Positions 1 through 10,700 of a stretch of DNA of 64,000 bases are shown here, piece after piece. Made by a program: the position numbers and the translations under genes. Within the stretch, counting starts at the first letter, position 1. The number at the start of each line of letters is the position of its first letter. A model generated the notes under the pieces. It searched no databases. It was not told the origin of the DNA and saw only the letters and a list, made by a program, of their open reading frames with translations. The DNA lies in contig NW_024881316.1 of assembly GCF_018691265.1 (NCBI RefSeq), positions 8,678,819 through 8,742,818 of the forward strand, in the 5' to 3' direction. This DNA is from Tyto alba (taxonomy: Eukaryota; Chordata; Aves; Strigiformes; Tytonidae).

Positions 1-2961
1 GTTGTGATCTCTTTTTAAGCAAAAATCTTCCTTTTAGCAGCAACTGGGAGCTAGGGTGCACCACACGAACACTCATCCTACAAGCTCTCCACATCAGCAC
101 AGAGGGCTTAGCACATATGATACACAGAGTCCCCCCAACTTCTCTGAGCAGTGGGCTCCCCTCAGTTTGATCCTTGCTGGTAACAGTAGCCCTCAAAACC
201 ACTGCACTTTACCCTATTCCTCTGCTGGACTGCTGATGTTTGCCAATTCTTGCTCTCATTTGGTTACTGACCCTAGTGCTGATTAGTTCTTTAGAAAAGG
301 GCAGGAGTTTAGGCTTACATATTTTTTCTTTGTTGTACTCCTGTATTTATTACCATTATTATGTTTATTAATTTGTATTGTTATTATATGCGCAGAATCA
401 GAGTGATAACATTACATTGTCCAGTTATCCATATTTAATACTCCTTTGTTGGTGACTAGTATATACAGTGAACAGACCTGGCCCTTTTCTAATCTGCTTT
501 ACCTCCTCAGATATCCTGATTATGATAAAAGCATACTTAACAGTATTCCTTTTTTCTATTCTTGCAGCAAAAGCAGATTTTGAAAAAAAATTGTGGGAAG
601 TGTAAATAATATAAATCAATTCTATTAAGAAGAACTCCAGCTGTGTGTTCTTTGTAGCTTTACTTATTAAAAAAAAAAAAAAAAAAAAAATAATTCCTGC
701 ATCTATTTCATTATCTCTGAGTACTGATTTTTGGAACCCCACCTCCAGATTTCTTAGCAGAGTAGATACTTGCAATATCCTTCAAAGTGCCCGAGTTCTG
801 AATATTTTATTGGTTTTTTAATAAACTTTACTTACCAATATTTTTGAATGGTTTTGGAGGTTTTGGACATTCCCAGAAATTCCATCTATCTCTAGCTAAC
901 TTGTTATTTTATACTTCCCAGTTTTATTCTTCTTGCTCAGTTTACACATCAAAGAAGCTGATTCTGCAGTATCCCTAAAGCCTTTTAAAAATAAGATCAT
1001 CATCTTGATTCCCAACTCTCTTCAGTTTTCTCTGCAGATCATAGTTAATGTGGAAAAGTCCTGTTCGTGATCATTTATTCATGTTTTTACTATCCCTGAC
1101 ACTCTTGGATTTAGTCTTACCTAGGTGATTTGCCAGTTCTACGGGTCTTAGATGTTTTGGTGATCGTGTTAGTTACCAAACTTTTTTATTCCTTATTGGT
1201 TGTCTCTGCATTCTGACCTCTTAAGCAACTGTTTTGTTTGTAGTATATCATATATAGTATGCACAAAGGATTTAATACCTTTTTACCTTTTAGGAGGTCA
1301 GAAATTTCTGCATTACTTTTCATAGCACACCAGTTGTCCAACACACACTTTAGCTTATTCTTCATTTTTATTCCACTGCTACTTCTAAGTGTAAGGAGCT
1401 GTTCTTCTGTTTTTCCTCTTAATACTGCTCTAAAATGTCTTAGATTTTACTTTTAATGTTTTCTTTCCTATATAGTACTGTTCTTTCAATTTCCCTGTTC
1501 TTCTGCTGAAATCTTCTGTTCCCACCCTGCCTGACAGATAACTTCACTACCTCTAAAAGGTCACAGCACTCATTCTTCAAGCTGTGGATGTTACTTCAGG
1601 AATTAAATATTTCTCAGTCATTTTTGAGTATAGGACAGTACTGTCATTCTAAATGTCCAGATAGAAAGCTGAGGCTCAGGGAGATGAGGCAAATTCCCTG
1701 AAGTCAAAAGGGCATTCTCTGACAAAAAACCTGCAGTAAGTGCCCTACCATTGGCCTCCTCTTTTCACAAAACTTCTTTTCTGCAAAAGGTTTTGATAAA
1801 ATCATGGATTTCAGCCAGGTTTTTGAAGGTCCTTTTACATTCTTTGCAGTTCTGTCTACTTTGCAATCCACTGCTTTTGCATTTTCTCACACAACCTATG
1901 GAATATTTTCTATCTGAGGTTATTATTTTCACTAAACCCCGGATATTCACCAACTTGATTTATCATACCAGATCTACTTCCTAGGGCTACATCCAGAACA
2001 GCTTCTGATCTTGCTTTCTGTACAAACCAAGGGAGAAGACAGTCCTATGCACTACCCTTCAGGAACAAGCACCCTTCCTTAGCAATTCTAATACTGCTTT
2101 GTCAGTCAATGTCAGTATACTTGAAATCCCCCATGAACAGTGTTTTAGCCCTTTTTCACAAACTTTTCTTATCTGCCTTGTTTCCTGATGTACTTTCTTA
2201 TCCTGCCCTCAAGGTTTACAGCAGTTTCCTGTGATTTTACTTTATCCATTTTTATTTTTTACTTAAATCCAAATGGACTTGGCTAAGGAAGTCAATGGGT
2301 GGGTGTAATCCTTGATTCAGTCATTTATGGTCTCCTTCAATCATATCATCATCTAGCAGCATCTCTTATTAAATCTAACTTTCTGTTTAGGTGATATATT
2401 AAAATATCATTCAGCCAGGTCTGCTCTCACATGGCACATTTTTGCTACTTTATCATTAATATAACATGGCTAGACATAGGATACAACTTTTTTCCATAAC
2501 AATTTCTGTCTGCTAAACATTTTTCTTGGATCCTTTTATAATATCTTCAGGCTTTTTGTATTTTGTATGTGCATGCACAGATCCCTATCCACTTACAAGT
2601 CAGCTGCTTCTACCACACACTCATAAAAGCCTTGGGGCAAGTAATAATGCTTTCTGAAATAACTCCATTTATCAATCTATCTGTTGCTCCCTTGGTGAAT
2701 TTAATTGTTGTTCCCTGCTGCTCACTTGACTAGGTAATATAGCTATGTTCTGCACATATAGAACAATATGCTTAATAAGCCCAAAGATAAAGTCAGCGAA
2801 ATTATTTGAAAACCTGAAGGCTAGTGTCAAAACAACAGACTCATTTTTTTGCAACACTGATAGCAAATTTCAATTCATTGATTTTTTTTCTTGAACTGGG
2901 TAACAATATATATTCCTTAAATATCCCTTGATGAAAAATGATTAACTATGTTGGCTACTAG
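1..2961 (+). other. EPHA7: EPHA7 intron (3' part), upstream of the first visible exon
   Basis: Non-coding and T-rich. It ends at an AG acceptor (2960-2961). I find no earlier kinase exon here: the preceding kinase segment (the DFG and APE region) is not encoded, so it must lie upstream of the window. The intron contains an A22 run at 669-690 and a diffuse minus-strand LINE relic from about 1560 to 2450. The open frames of 60-116 codons in this stretch lack any recognisable domain, and one of them translates the homopolymer. Confidence 0.8.
1975..2430 (-). mobile_element. Ancient CR1/L3-type LINE relic (endonuclease region), degraded
   Basis: Read on the minus strand, the stretch keeps phrases typical of the endonuclease part of CR1/L3-clade LINEs: the block around 1970-2045 (ccagatctac... 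ccagaacagc) and the block around 2125-2235 (gaaatccccc... gtttacagca). The same two blocks, in the same order, occur in the younger CR1 at 24.5-27.3 kb, at roughly 26.73 kb and 26.86-26.96 kb. No open frame survives. The relic may extend to about 1560. Identification is by eye and the boundaries are vague; T-rich intron sequence is the alternative. Confidence 0.4.
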
Positions 2962-3155
2962 GTTATAAAAGCAATTGAAGAAGGCTATCGTTTGCCAGCA
3001 CCCATGGATTGCCCAGCAGGACTGCACCAGCTGATGCTAGATTGTTGGCAGAAGGAACGCGGTGAGAGGCCGAAGTTTGAGCAGATAGTTGGTATTCTGG
3101 ACAAAATGATTAGAAACCCAAACAGCTTGAAAACCCCATTGGGAACCTGTAGCAG
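2962..3155 (+). CDS. EPHA7: EPHA7 exon: C-terminal end of the tyrosine kinase domain
   Basis: The exon encodes 64 codons plus two bases, from V-I-K-A-I-E-E-G-Y to the split Arg codon before P-I-S. It covers kinase subdomains X-XI: the [10 protein letters not shown] stretch followed by E-R-P-K-F carries the Cys-Trp and the late invariant Arg of Eph kinases. The linker that follows ([17 protein letters not shown]) is the EPHA7 version; EPHA3 and EPHA5 differ there. EPHA7 is a plasma-membrane receptor tyrosine kinase for ephrin-A ligands, used in axon guidance and tissue boundary formation. This part belongs to the cytoplasmic C-lobe. The donor is AG|gtaag. The acceptor is ctactag|G with little polypyrimidine in the last 20 nt. 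Frame and identity are secure; the rest of the gene lies off the left edge. Confidence 0.96.
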
Positions 3156-3472
3156 GTAAGAAAAGCTGTAGTGTGTGTTCTTATGATGGTGCACGTGGCT
3201 GGGTTTTGGATATTCTGCTTGGTGGCTGGTTCCAGTTCACACTTACTCCATGTGTCTCTCAGTTCCTCCTTCCTTCTGTTCCCTGTTCTTCCCTTCCTCA
3301 TTTGTCCTTCTTTTTTACCATGCTGAACAAAGCCGAAAAGGACTTTCTTAAAAAAATAACCAAAATAAAGAGAGTAAATATGATGGAGCTAACACATTTC
3401 TCAGTAAACTACTGTTGGCTTATCACTCTTTCCACACTCTCACCACTAGCAGTCTTTGTTTTCTTTATTTCT

Positions 3473-3575
3473 TAAAATTGTAAAGTCTGGAGGGCAAGGA
3501 TCATTATCTATTGTAGTTTTATATGATGCATCCCTTGCCCTAGGAACTGATACAGTAGAAATAGTAATTAATAAT
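3473..3575 (+). repeat. Ancient amniote SINE/LINE tail relic
   Basis: The sequence ttgtaaagtctggagggcaa, then a 'tagttttatatgatgca' block and an 'aatagtaattaataat' ending, follows the layout of an old amniote interspersed-repeat tail: 'GTAAAGTC..GGGGCAGGGA', a central part around a 'GCAC' box, and an AATAATAAT end. The call is by memory of that pattern. It is heavily diverged and no boundary duplication is visible. Confidence 0.35.
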
Positions 3576-3764
3576 ACTCATGTTTGGCCAATGTACTTTG
3601 ACATGCTACACTCTAGATTTTTACCTTTCATTTTCTGGCTTTAACTCCTTTCAGTGATTGCATCTCATCGTATTTCATGGTGTAGCTTTTAATGGATTCT
3701 TCATAATTTCCAGGTGAATTATTTAATTGTGGCAATCTTTTGATCTGCTAGCTAGATCACTGCA

Positions 3765-3945
3765 CTAGGGAATCAACTGGCCTGTGTTCTACTCACAGTT
3801 CTTCTACTGACTGATTTGCTGTGTAACCTTAAGCAACTTACTTTGTGTCTCCTCTCTCTCCTTGTCTTTGTTTTGTCCCATCCAATTGAATAATGGGAAT
3901 AGCTACTACTATATTTTCTAAGGTGCTTAAAAGAATAGCATCTTT
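3765..3945 (+). mobile_element. MIR-type (CORE-SINE) relic in EPHA7 intron
   Basis: The order of landmarks matches MIR: a 'ctggcctgtgttctactcac' block, then 'ctactgactgatttgctgtg', 'taaccttaagcaacttactt', 'tgtctcctctctctc', then 'aataatgggaatagctacta'. These correspond to the MIR phrases 'gctgtgtgaccttgggcaag', 'cctcagtttcctcatctg' and 'aatgggaataatagta'. Divergence is high, as expected for an amniote-wide element older than birds. It is in the same orientation as EPHA7. Confidence 0.65.
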
Positions 3946-4271
3946 ATTTTATTCAGCAACTTTAGTTGCAACTGCTGCCATGCTAGGTAATAAGGTTGAT
4001 TTTTGGTTGGTAACAGTAGTCCATTAGGCTGATTGTGCTCACTCTGACCTTTCATCTTTTACGTGAATGAGCTTAGGAAGTATACCTATTGTGAGCTACA
4101 GAGTAGTCAAGAGCTATTCACAGAATAATCTAAACTGTATATAAAGGCCTATTACTTTCTACTCTTGACATTTTTAATACCCCAAACTTATTTGACTCTC
4201 ACCTTGATAAATACTCCCTGATGTTTTACTCTCTTTGGATACAACTTACTTTCCTTTTTCCTTCTCCATAG

Positions 4272-4427
4272 ACCAATTAGCCCTCTTCTGGACCAGAACA
4301 CTCCCGATTTTACCACTTTCTGCTCCGTAGGCGAATGGTTACAAGCTATTAAGATGGAAAGATATAAGGATAATTTCACAGCAGCAGGCTACAACTCTCT
4401 TGAATCAGTTGCCAGGATGACTATTGA
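4272..4427 (+). CDS. EPHA7: EPHA7 exon: kinase-SAM linker and first part of the SAM domain
   Basis: The exon completes the Arg codon split at the previous junction (AG|A) and reads R-P-I-S-P-L-L-D-Q, then the start of the SAM domain with [19 protein letters not shown]. The SAM Trp-Leu pair and the R-Y-K-D-N-F tyrosine, a conserved phosphorylation position in Eph SAM domains, are present. It ends GA|gtaagt inside a Glu codon. SAM domains mediate receptor clustering and adaptor contacts on the inner face of the membrane. No stop or frameshift is seen. On the minus strand a 63-codon open frame overlaps this exon and is only a shadow. Confidence 0.96.
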
Positions 4428-5601
4428 GTAAGTTAGTACTGGGCATGTTTAACTTGCATTTAGGGAATTTCTAGGTAAAATAATACACAATGTTCAACAC
4501 CAAAACTTTACCCTAAGTACAAATATGGTACTTGGGTTTAAGCCAGCTGGTTTAGCAGCTGATTATGTTATATTAGAGCATCCCATGAAAAGGCAAATAC
4601 CCTGCTACCTGTGTGGGGCATCACTTTTTTCCCTGCTTTTGAGACCAATTGAAATAACACCAAGGGGCTAGAATTTGAGGGAGAATGTGGCCCATTTCAA
4701 AGCATGTATGTACAGGAAAATAACCAGTTTGCCTCTACTACCTAATTGGTACCTTTTTCCAGATGTGTACTAGGAAGATATGGAATTTTCTTCTAATTGG
4801 CTGGACGCTGTCTGTGTCCTGCAAGAAATGACTTTGCATCAGGATAAAAGTCTATAGAAGCAAAACAGTTTTCTGAAGGCAAGCATGGCCTGTATTGGTA
4901 CTGCCATCTTAAACAAGTCTTCTTGGCACCTGCAAACAACATTCTTGTCCTGGTGGTTGCCAAACACATGTAATTCCTCTTACAGAGAGCAGTCGTTTTC
5001 TAAACAAGCTTCTCAAGTTTACAACCCTACTCTTATCTGCCTGGTATCACTAGGGGTCTCAGCCTATAGCTTGGGAACTGTCATCAGCACCCACAAGCTT
5101 CTACTACATCAGTAGCACCAGTAGCGGTGGAACTGAAACAGCTGCTCCTCTTTCATTTGCATGATGGGTATGGGTCAATATGCAAAGGGTTTCCCTAGGC
5201 ATCTCTTTAGGAAGCAGAGTGTGATCTCCAAAATCTTGTATTTATACATAACTTTGTCCTGAAAGCCACCTGAAATATTTTACAAGAGAAGCGTCTCTTC
5301 CTTCAGGTGTCCTTAAAAGCCACAATAAACGATTATTGTAGTGCAAAACATACTGGCCTTATTCTCAGATGTGGAGACACATGCAGTGTGATTACATGAC
5401 ACTTGCCATGTAATTGCACTCCTTGCAGAGAAGTTGAACAGTGCCCGTATGAACTTCACAGTACTAAGCTGAGGTTCCAGTGTAGCTTCAATATTAGAAA
5501 CCCGTAGCCCAGACCACTACGTAGTTTTGACTCACAGTTGAATACCATACAATAGCAGTCTAAGTTGAAAAATTAACAATGTACGCATTTATCTTCCCCA
5601 G
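4428..5601 (+). other. EPHA7: EPHA7 last intron
   Basis: A GT-AG intron of 1174 bp with donor gtaagt at 4428 and acceptor ttatcttccccag ending at 5601. I see no repeat I can name and no exon-like coding segment. The 76-codon open frame at 4885-5115 has no recognisable domain. Confidence 0.9.
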
Positions 5602-5716
5602 GGATGTGATGAGTTTAGGGATCACGTTGGTTGGTCATCAAAAGAAAATCATGAGCAGCATTCAGACTATGAGAGCACAAATGCTACATTTACACGGCAC
5701 TGGCATCCAAGTGTGA
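5602..5716 (+). CDS. EPHA7: EPHA7 terminal coding exon: end of SAM domain and PDZ ligand
   Basis: It opens by closing the Glu codon (GA|G), then reads [20 protein letters not shown], the last two SAM helices, followed by a short tail H-L-H-G-T-G-I-Q-V and TGA at 5714-5716. The I-Q-V end fits a class II PDZ-binding motif (hydrophobic-x-hydrophobic). The GIQV end is what separates EPHA7 from EPHA3, EPHA4 and EPHA5. Joined with the two upstream exons it gives 465 nt, that is 154 residues plus stop, with no frame error. This looks like an intact functional C-terminus. Confidence 0.97.
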
Positions 5717-5937
5717 TAGACATTTCTCCCTTATGAGGGAGGTGACAGACTGAGAGAACAGCACTGGCCTTCAGTATATATGAAGTGCTGCTAGAAGACA
5801 CTTGATTTCCTGGGTCCTTCCTGCAGTGAATAGAAGAGCTACAAGAAGCACCTACAGACTTGAACTCCTAAGTGCCACCAGAATTTATGAAAAGGGAATT
5901 AGGATCCACCAGTGGTGGCAAGGAAAACAGCAGTGAC

Positions 5938-5963
5938 AATAAACAAAGTACTACCTGAATAAA
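5938..5963 (+). promoter_or_regulatory. EPHA7: Paired AATAAA hexamers, possible proximal poly(A) signal
   Basis: Two AATAAA hexamers lie 20 bp apart, 222 and 242 nt after the stop codon. They could define a short 3' UTR isoform lacking the miRNA and Pumilio sites further down. A clear GT-rich downstream element is not obvious, so use is uncertain. Confidence 0.35.
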
Positions 5964-6502
5964 CATACAAACACCTTGAGCTCTCTAACCTCCTTTTTAT
6001 CTAATAGACTTTTTAAATGTACATAAAAATTTAAAAAAGAATATATTTGTCAGATAAAATCATGATATTATTGTTGAATTCAACAAAATATTTTCCTTAA
6101 ATCTGTGATTTCTGAATCTTTTTTTAATCATTTGTGTTTATTCTTCATAAAGACTTTCTTTTAGTATGATGTTTATATCTTTGGACCTTTTTAGTGCTAA
6201 TTCTATGACACATTACTACACTGGGTACCTCTGAAGGATTATTTGAGTTCCTAAAGATTTAAGAAGCATGACCAAGCAATGTATACCTGTCCAAACTTTG
6301 GTATCCTTTTGTGCCATTTACTTTTGTTAAATCAGCACCGTATTGACATGGCTAGCTAATTGGCAGGGAGTCAGGAAAATGTAAGTTGCCAAGAGCTCTG
6401 ATATTTTTTAAAGAATTTTTTAAGGTTACACATATACTATCTTTTAAAAGAAAATAAAAGAGAAAAAAAAAAAAAAAAAAAAAAAAGAAAAGAAAAAAGA
6501 AA

Positions 6503-6510
6503 AGCAATAA
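6503..6510 (+). promoter_or_regulatory. miR-137-type 8-mer seed site
   Basis: AGCAATAA is the full 8-mer complement of the miR-137 seed. A second copy lies at 7045-7052. It sits just after the A-rich tract at 6463-6500. The sequence match is seen directly; function depends on the 3' UTR extending here. Confidence 0.35.
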
Positions 6511-7044
6511 TGACCCCTAAGTAGTTCTAGGCACTTTTAGCAAATTGTTTGCAAGGTGATTTTAATGGACTAGAGTTAAAGGGAGATATACTCTAAGATG
6601 TAGATCTACAACTGTAAACCTGCTGAGACACTGCATTGAATGGACAAGCGACTGTAGGAGTGTCTCAGCATATGGGTGCAGTTCTCCAGTGTTACTTAAA
6701 CCATTTAATCTGAGCACATCACATTTTTTTTCAATACTCTGCATTAACAAATCTGAGAGAAATAGCTGGCATATATTTTATATGAGTTTAAGCCGTATGC
6801 AGTCCAGCTGTCAGAATAAAGACATAGATTTTATATGAGAACTGTAGAGCATGAGGCAAGGGGCAGTTCAAAATTTTCAATTTTTTTACAAGCTTTTGCT
6901 GCTCTGAACAGACATGTGTGCGTGCTCACACAGACATAGCAGTCATTCATCAGGAACACAGATGCAAGAGTAGTTGCTCAACGGAATATCTTTTTACATC
7001 ATTTACTTATGTAAGAATTTTGATTAAAATATTTAACGACCATA

Positions 7045-7056
7045 AGCAATAATAAA
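7045..7056 (+). promoter_or_regulatory. miR-137-type 8-mer overlapping an AATAAA hexamer
   Basis: AGCAATAA at 7045-7052 overlaps AATAAA at 7051-7056. Cleavage downstream of this signal would keep the miRNA site only at the very end of the transcript. Both motifs are short, so chance is a real alternative. Confidence 0.35.
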
Positions 7057-7464
7057 CGGTGTCTTTACAGATATTGCAGGAATCTATATGAACCGGAGAG
7101 AAATGCTTTAAAAAAAATCTGAAAATTGTGAACTACCCCAGCAATGAAATGCTGTACTTCCAAAGAGAATTGGGCTGCTTCTATTGATTTTGATAGAGAA
7201 AGATCCCAGGGATCAGTCATAAATTGGTCTTGTTTCATAATGTGGGCATCCACACAAAAAAAATAAAAACAAAAGAAAAACCCTGTAAATGTTCCTTTGT
7301 AAAACTTGTAAATTTTATTTATACTGTCTTGTTTTGTACACACATTTATGTGTAGTGAGCTCTGAATACATTGAAAATGCACTATATTTTTCTATTTTAC
7401 TTACAGAGCATCACAAACAAACATGTATATTCAGTGCTACATAATGTGTTTTCCCACATTTAGG

Positions 7465-7472
7465 ACCAAAGA
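7465..7472 (+). promoter_or_regulatory. miR-9-type 8-mer seed site
   Basis: ACCAAAGA is the 8-mer match for the miR-9-5p seed. miR-9 is a neural miRNA, which would suit a neural receptor gene. Only the sequence match is seen; the link to EPHA7 control is inference. Confidence 0.35.
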
Positions 7473-7704
7473 TAGTTATCAAAAACTTAAATGCATCGTT
7501 TTCCCCCCTCCTCTTTTCTCCCCATTTTTAGATCACTGTACAGTGTTATATTTGTCATTTTATTTATTTGTTTCATTAGAAAAATCAGTTTGGTTATACT
7601 AATTTTTTGTCCCTCCTGCCTTTGTTGAAGAAAATCTGTAAAAAGCTTTTAACTAGCATAATCCCATTACATAGACACTTCCATTTGTAATCTTTGTAAT
7701 AGAC

Positions 7705-7712
7705 TGTAAATA
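7705..7712 (+). promoter_or_regulatory. Pumilio response element
   Basis: TGTAAATA is an exact Pumilio (PUM1/2) recognition octamer, in a T-rich stretch that reads like conserved 3' UTR. Pumilio binding normally lowers mRNA stability or translation. Confidence 0.4.
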
Positions 7713-10700
7713 TATTTTTGGAACTATAATGCAATGTGCATAAGGGTTATTTTTCAGTGTCCATATATGATTGTTTATACAATTCACAGCACTTTACAGT
7801 CATGCTGAGAAACCTAATTTATTGCCTGGATTTGGGCAGAGTAAGAAAAAAAGGTGAATATTCTTATTTCGTATTAGATTGTCATTCAGTAGAAATGGAG
7901 TTATTTTCATGTATGCAGCTCAAGATGGTTTTTTTAACTATTAAAATTAATTTTATAGAAATGCTGTAGAAGTAAGATGCAGAGTAGACTGCATGCCCAA
8001 TATTGAAATTAGTGCACACAAGCAGTTGGCCAAGGCACTTCAGTTAGCCATTGGAACACTCTTGATTTATAAACATCCATTCTGAGTTATAACAAATGCT
8101 AAGTGCCTCACTACTGGGGTTAGCATCTGTGGGCAACTGCACAGGGTGCTTGTCAGTTTTGCTGCTGCTTTATGCACCCAGCTATGAATTTAGGAGTCTA
8201 AGTTCAGACACCTGCTTCCTTACAAAAATCAGCTACTGTTTCTAAGGGCTTGGTGATTAAAGGTGCGATGCAGCAATGCTGGTATTGCTGAGAACCCACA
8301 AACCCAAAAGGCAAGAGAGTTGAGGCCGGGCTTCACCTTTAGGACTTGTTCAATATTCTGAAGCCCGGAGGCCTCGAAGCATGTGTGGTGACCTGGGCTC
8401 ACACATGTAAAAGTGAGGGCCCTAATGGTATTTCTTCCTTATTTTTCCTTGTTTGATTTAAGCCATCTTCTCTGAATACAAATATATTTTAGCATTCATC
8501 TATATACCTTGACTGCCTTAATGTTGCCACAGATTTTTACACATTTGAAAGTGGTAGAGTAGACCCAGAAAGCACAATCACTATCAATACTCCTATCATA
8601 TCAATCTGTTCAGAACATTACTGCAATTTAGAGCACATGCATGTAAATGGATTTGTAACTGCTAGAGCAGCAACATATTGACATTGGTTGCAGTTCCCTA
8701 GGTTCCAGGAAAACAGTCCAGTGTAAGAAAAATAAAGTGCCAGAGAAAGTTGATGTTCACGGGAGGAACAGAGGAAAAAGTTGGGTCAGAGGAAGAATTA
8801 AAGGCTAAATGATGAAACAAAGAAATGATCTCAGTTCTGGTTTAATTTCATTGTATTTGGAAACTGTGCATCACTAAAGACATTATTAGGCTGTCAGTGA
8901 GGCTGATCTTTCTTGACTTTATCCATCTACAAGCATCTAAAAGAGAGATACCTAAGACAAGCAGGATGAATCTCCCTCTGGGAATGCTTATCTCCATTAC
9001 CTGTAGAGGGAACCCAGATGATTCGCTTAAATTAGGTGTCTAACATCCAGATAGCTAAAGTTAGGTGAGATGATTCTTACCCTTTATGTCCTTGGCTGCT
9101 ACAGTTTCCCCCACAAGCTGCGTGTCATAGAAAGGTAGCTCCTCCACTGCTAGTATTTCCCAGGATGTATTTAACTGGGCTTTATCACAGAGAGGTGATT
9201 TCTTTTTATGCAGAGATTTGTAACAGATCATCTAAATGCTTTTTGTATATGGGTATTCATTCTTGAAAAAAATTGTGATTGTTCTGAGGAAGACCTGCCT
9301 AGTAAATTACAGTTATTTAATATTTTAAATAATCAGAAATATTTGTTGACATACTGCTTCAGTCCAGAGGTTATATGATCAGATATGATAGTTGCTGTTT
9401 GCAAAAACCATGTTTATCTAAAGCCTTGTCATGTAAAAATCTCCAGGAGGCAAAGATGCCTAAATGTATCTCAAATTGAATGTTGCCCTTAATATCTCGA
9501 TAATTGAGCTCTGTCTGTATTATTCTCCATTTAAAATGAGTTTTTTATATTGTTTAAGCTGGAGTTATCTGGCATCCACTGGGGGAGTATGAAAAAATGA
9601 TTTTAAATTAATTCTGTTTTTCTCCACTAATAATAATATAAGGTAAATAGTTTCCACTGTTTTGAATGTTACAAAAACTATTGCTTTAATGTGGGGGATG
9701 AAGGGGTTTATTTTGTTTTGTTGTTGGTATTTTTTTACATTTATTGGTTAGTAGTTGAAATAAAAAAATAATAATTTGTCCTTAACTTTCTAAATAATTC
9801 ATATATAACAATTTTGAGAATTATTTAAATTCCATTACTTTCGGGTTGCTACTGAGACGGTGATCATGTTACTACAGCCATAATACCAAGTGATGCCAAG
9901 ACACCCTGCCACGAGGGCAGGTTCAGTCAGCATTCTGTTGCCCAGTAATGGCATGGGGCAGTCCACTGGCTGTGTGTGAGGAGCAAAAGCCAACTCAGCC
10001 AAAAAATGGTCATTTCACCTTTTAAAAAAAATATATGTGACATGTTAGAGCTAACATAGCCTTAATGCATTACTTCCCTGCATGCAGTTAGAAACTGATA
10101 TCTCATTATATGCATTTGGGTTTTTGTGGGTTTTGTTTGTTGGTTTCTTTGTTTGTTTCTTTGATTTTAAACAAGTGACATTTGGGGTGCTTGTGGAAGA
10201 GAACAGTTCCCAGACAGGATGTCTAGCCTGGTTTAGGAAAAGTACAATACAAATTCTTACCTAAGAGTAATTCTGGCAGCAGGTGCTGCAGGGATATTGA
10301 GGCAGTTGGTGCAATGATTTGCTGAACAAATAACACAACAAGGTTTCTGCACGTTCAGGACCTGTTAGGATTGTATTTCTCATGAATTAACTAACTGATA
10401 TGTAGAAACAGGTGAATTTTTTTCCCAACTAACTTGGAGGTGGTAGATTTGGGATTTGCAAGACTACTCAAAAGTGTTAGCCTCAATCTAGTTTCTAGTA
10501 GAACAAGAAATTCTGGGCAACAACCTATATTTCTCTCCTATTCCCTTAAGGGTTGTCAAATGTAGCTAACAATTACTTTTAAACAGAATTTGTTATTGTT
10601 TGCATAGTGCAGACTTCTATTTACTTGGGAATAAGCAGTTCTGTCATTAAATTTCCTGAAAAAAAAGATTAGAGAGGGATGGGGAGGGGGGAGGGAATAC

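Larger units (their letters stand above)
3156..4271 (+). other. EPHA7: EPHA7 intron between kinase-end exon and first SAM exon
   Basis: A GT-AG intron of 1116 bp with donor gtaag at 3156 and a strong pyrimidine-rich acceptor (ctttttccttctccatag) ending at 4271. It holds two old interspersed repeats (about 3473-3575 and 3765-3945), described separately. The 100-codon open frame at 3173-3475 starts just inside the intron and has no domain, so I treat it as chance. Confidence 0.9.
5717..8000 (+). other. EPHA7: EPHA7 3' UTR (end uncertain)
   Basis: The sequence after the TGA is AT-rich and non-coding, with AATAAA at 5938, 5958, 6815 and 7051 and ATTAAA at 7940. The 7380-7760 stretch has the T-rich, AU-element-rich look of a conserved neuronal 3' UTR (ATTTA motifs, a Pumilio site). 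A 24-nt A run lies at 6463-6486. I cannot tell which poly(A) site is used. Further AATAAA hexamers at 8731 and 9761 leave room for a longer form. Aligned 3' RNA reads would settle it. Confidence 0.6.

Noticed and set aside
425..775. 116-codon minus-strand frame with poly-Phe
   Set aside because: Runs through the A22 tract inside an EPHA7 intron; low-complexity artefact.
7736..7969. 77-codon frame in the EPHA7 downstream region
   Set aside because: AT-rich 3' UTR-like sequence with no domain or initiation context of note.
9905..9925. CTCF-like core (ccacgagggcag)
   Set aside because: Two bases short of the CTCF core spacing; better read as a small CCTGCC/GGCAGG hairpin.
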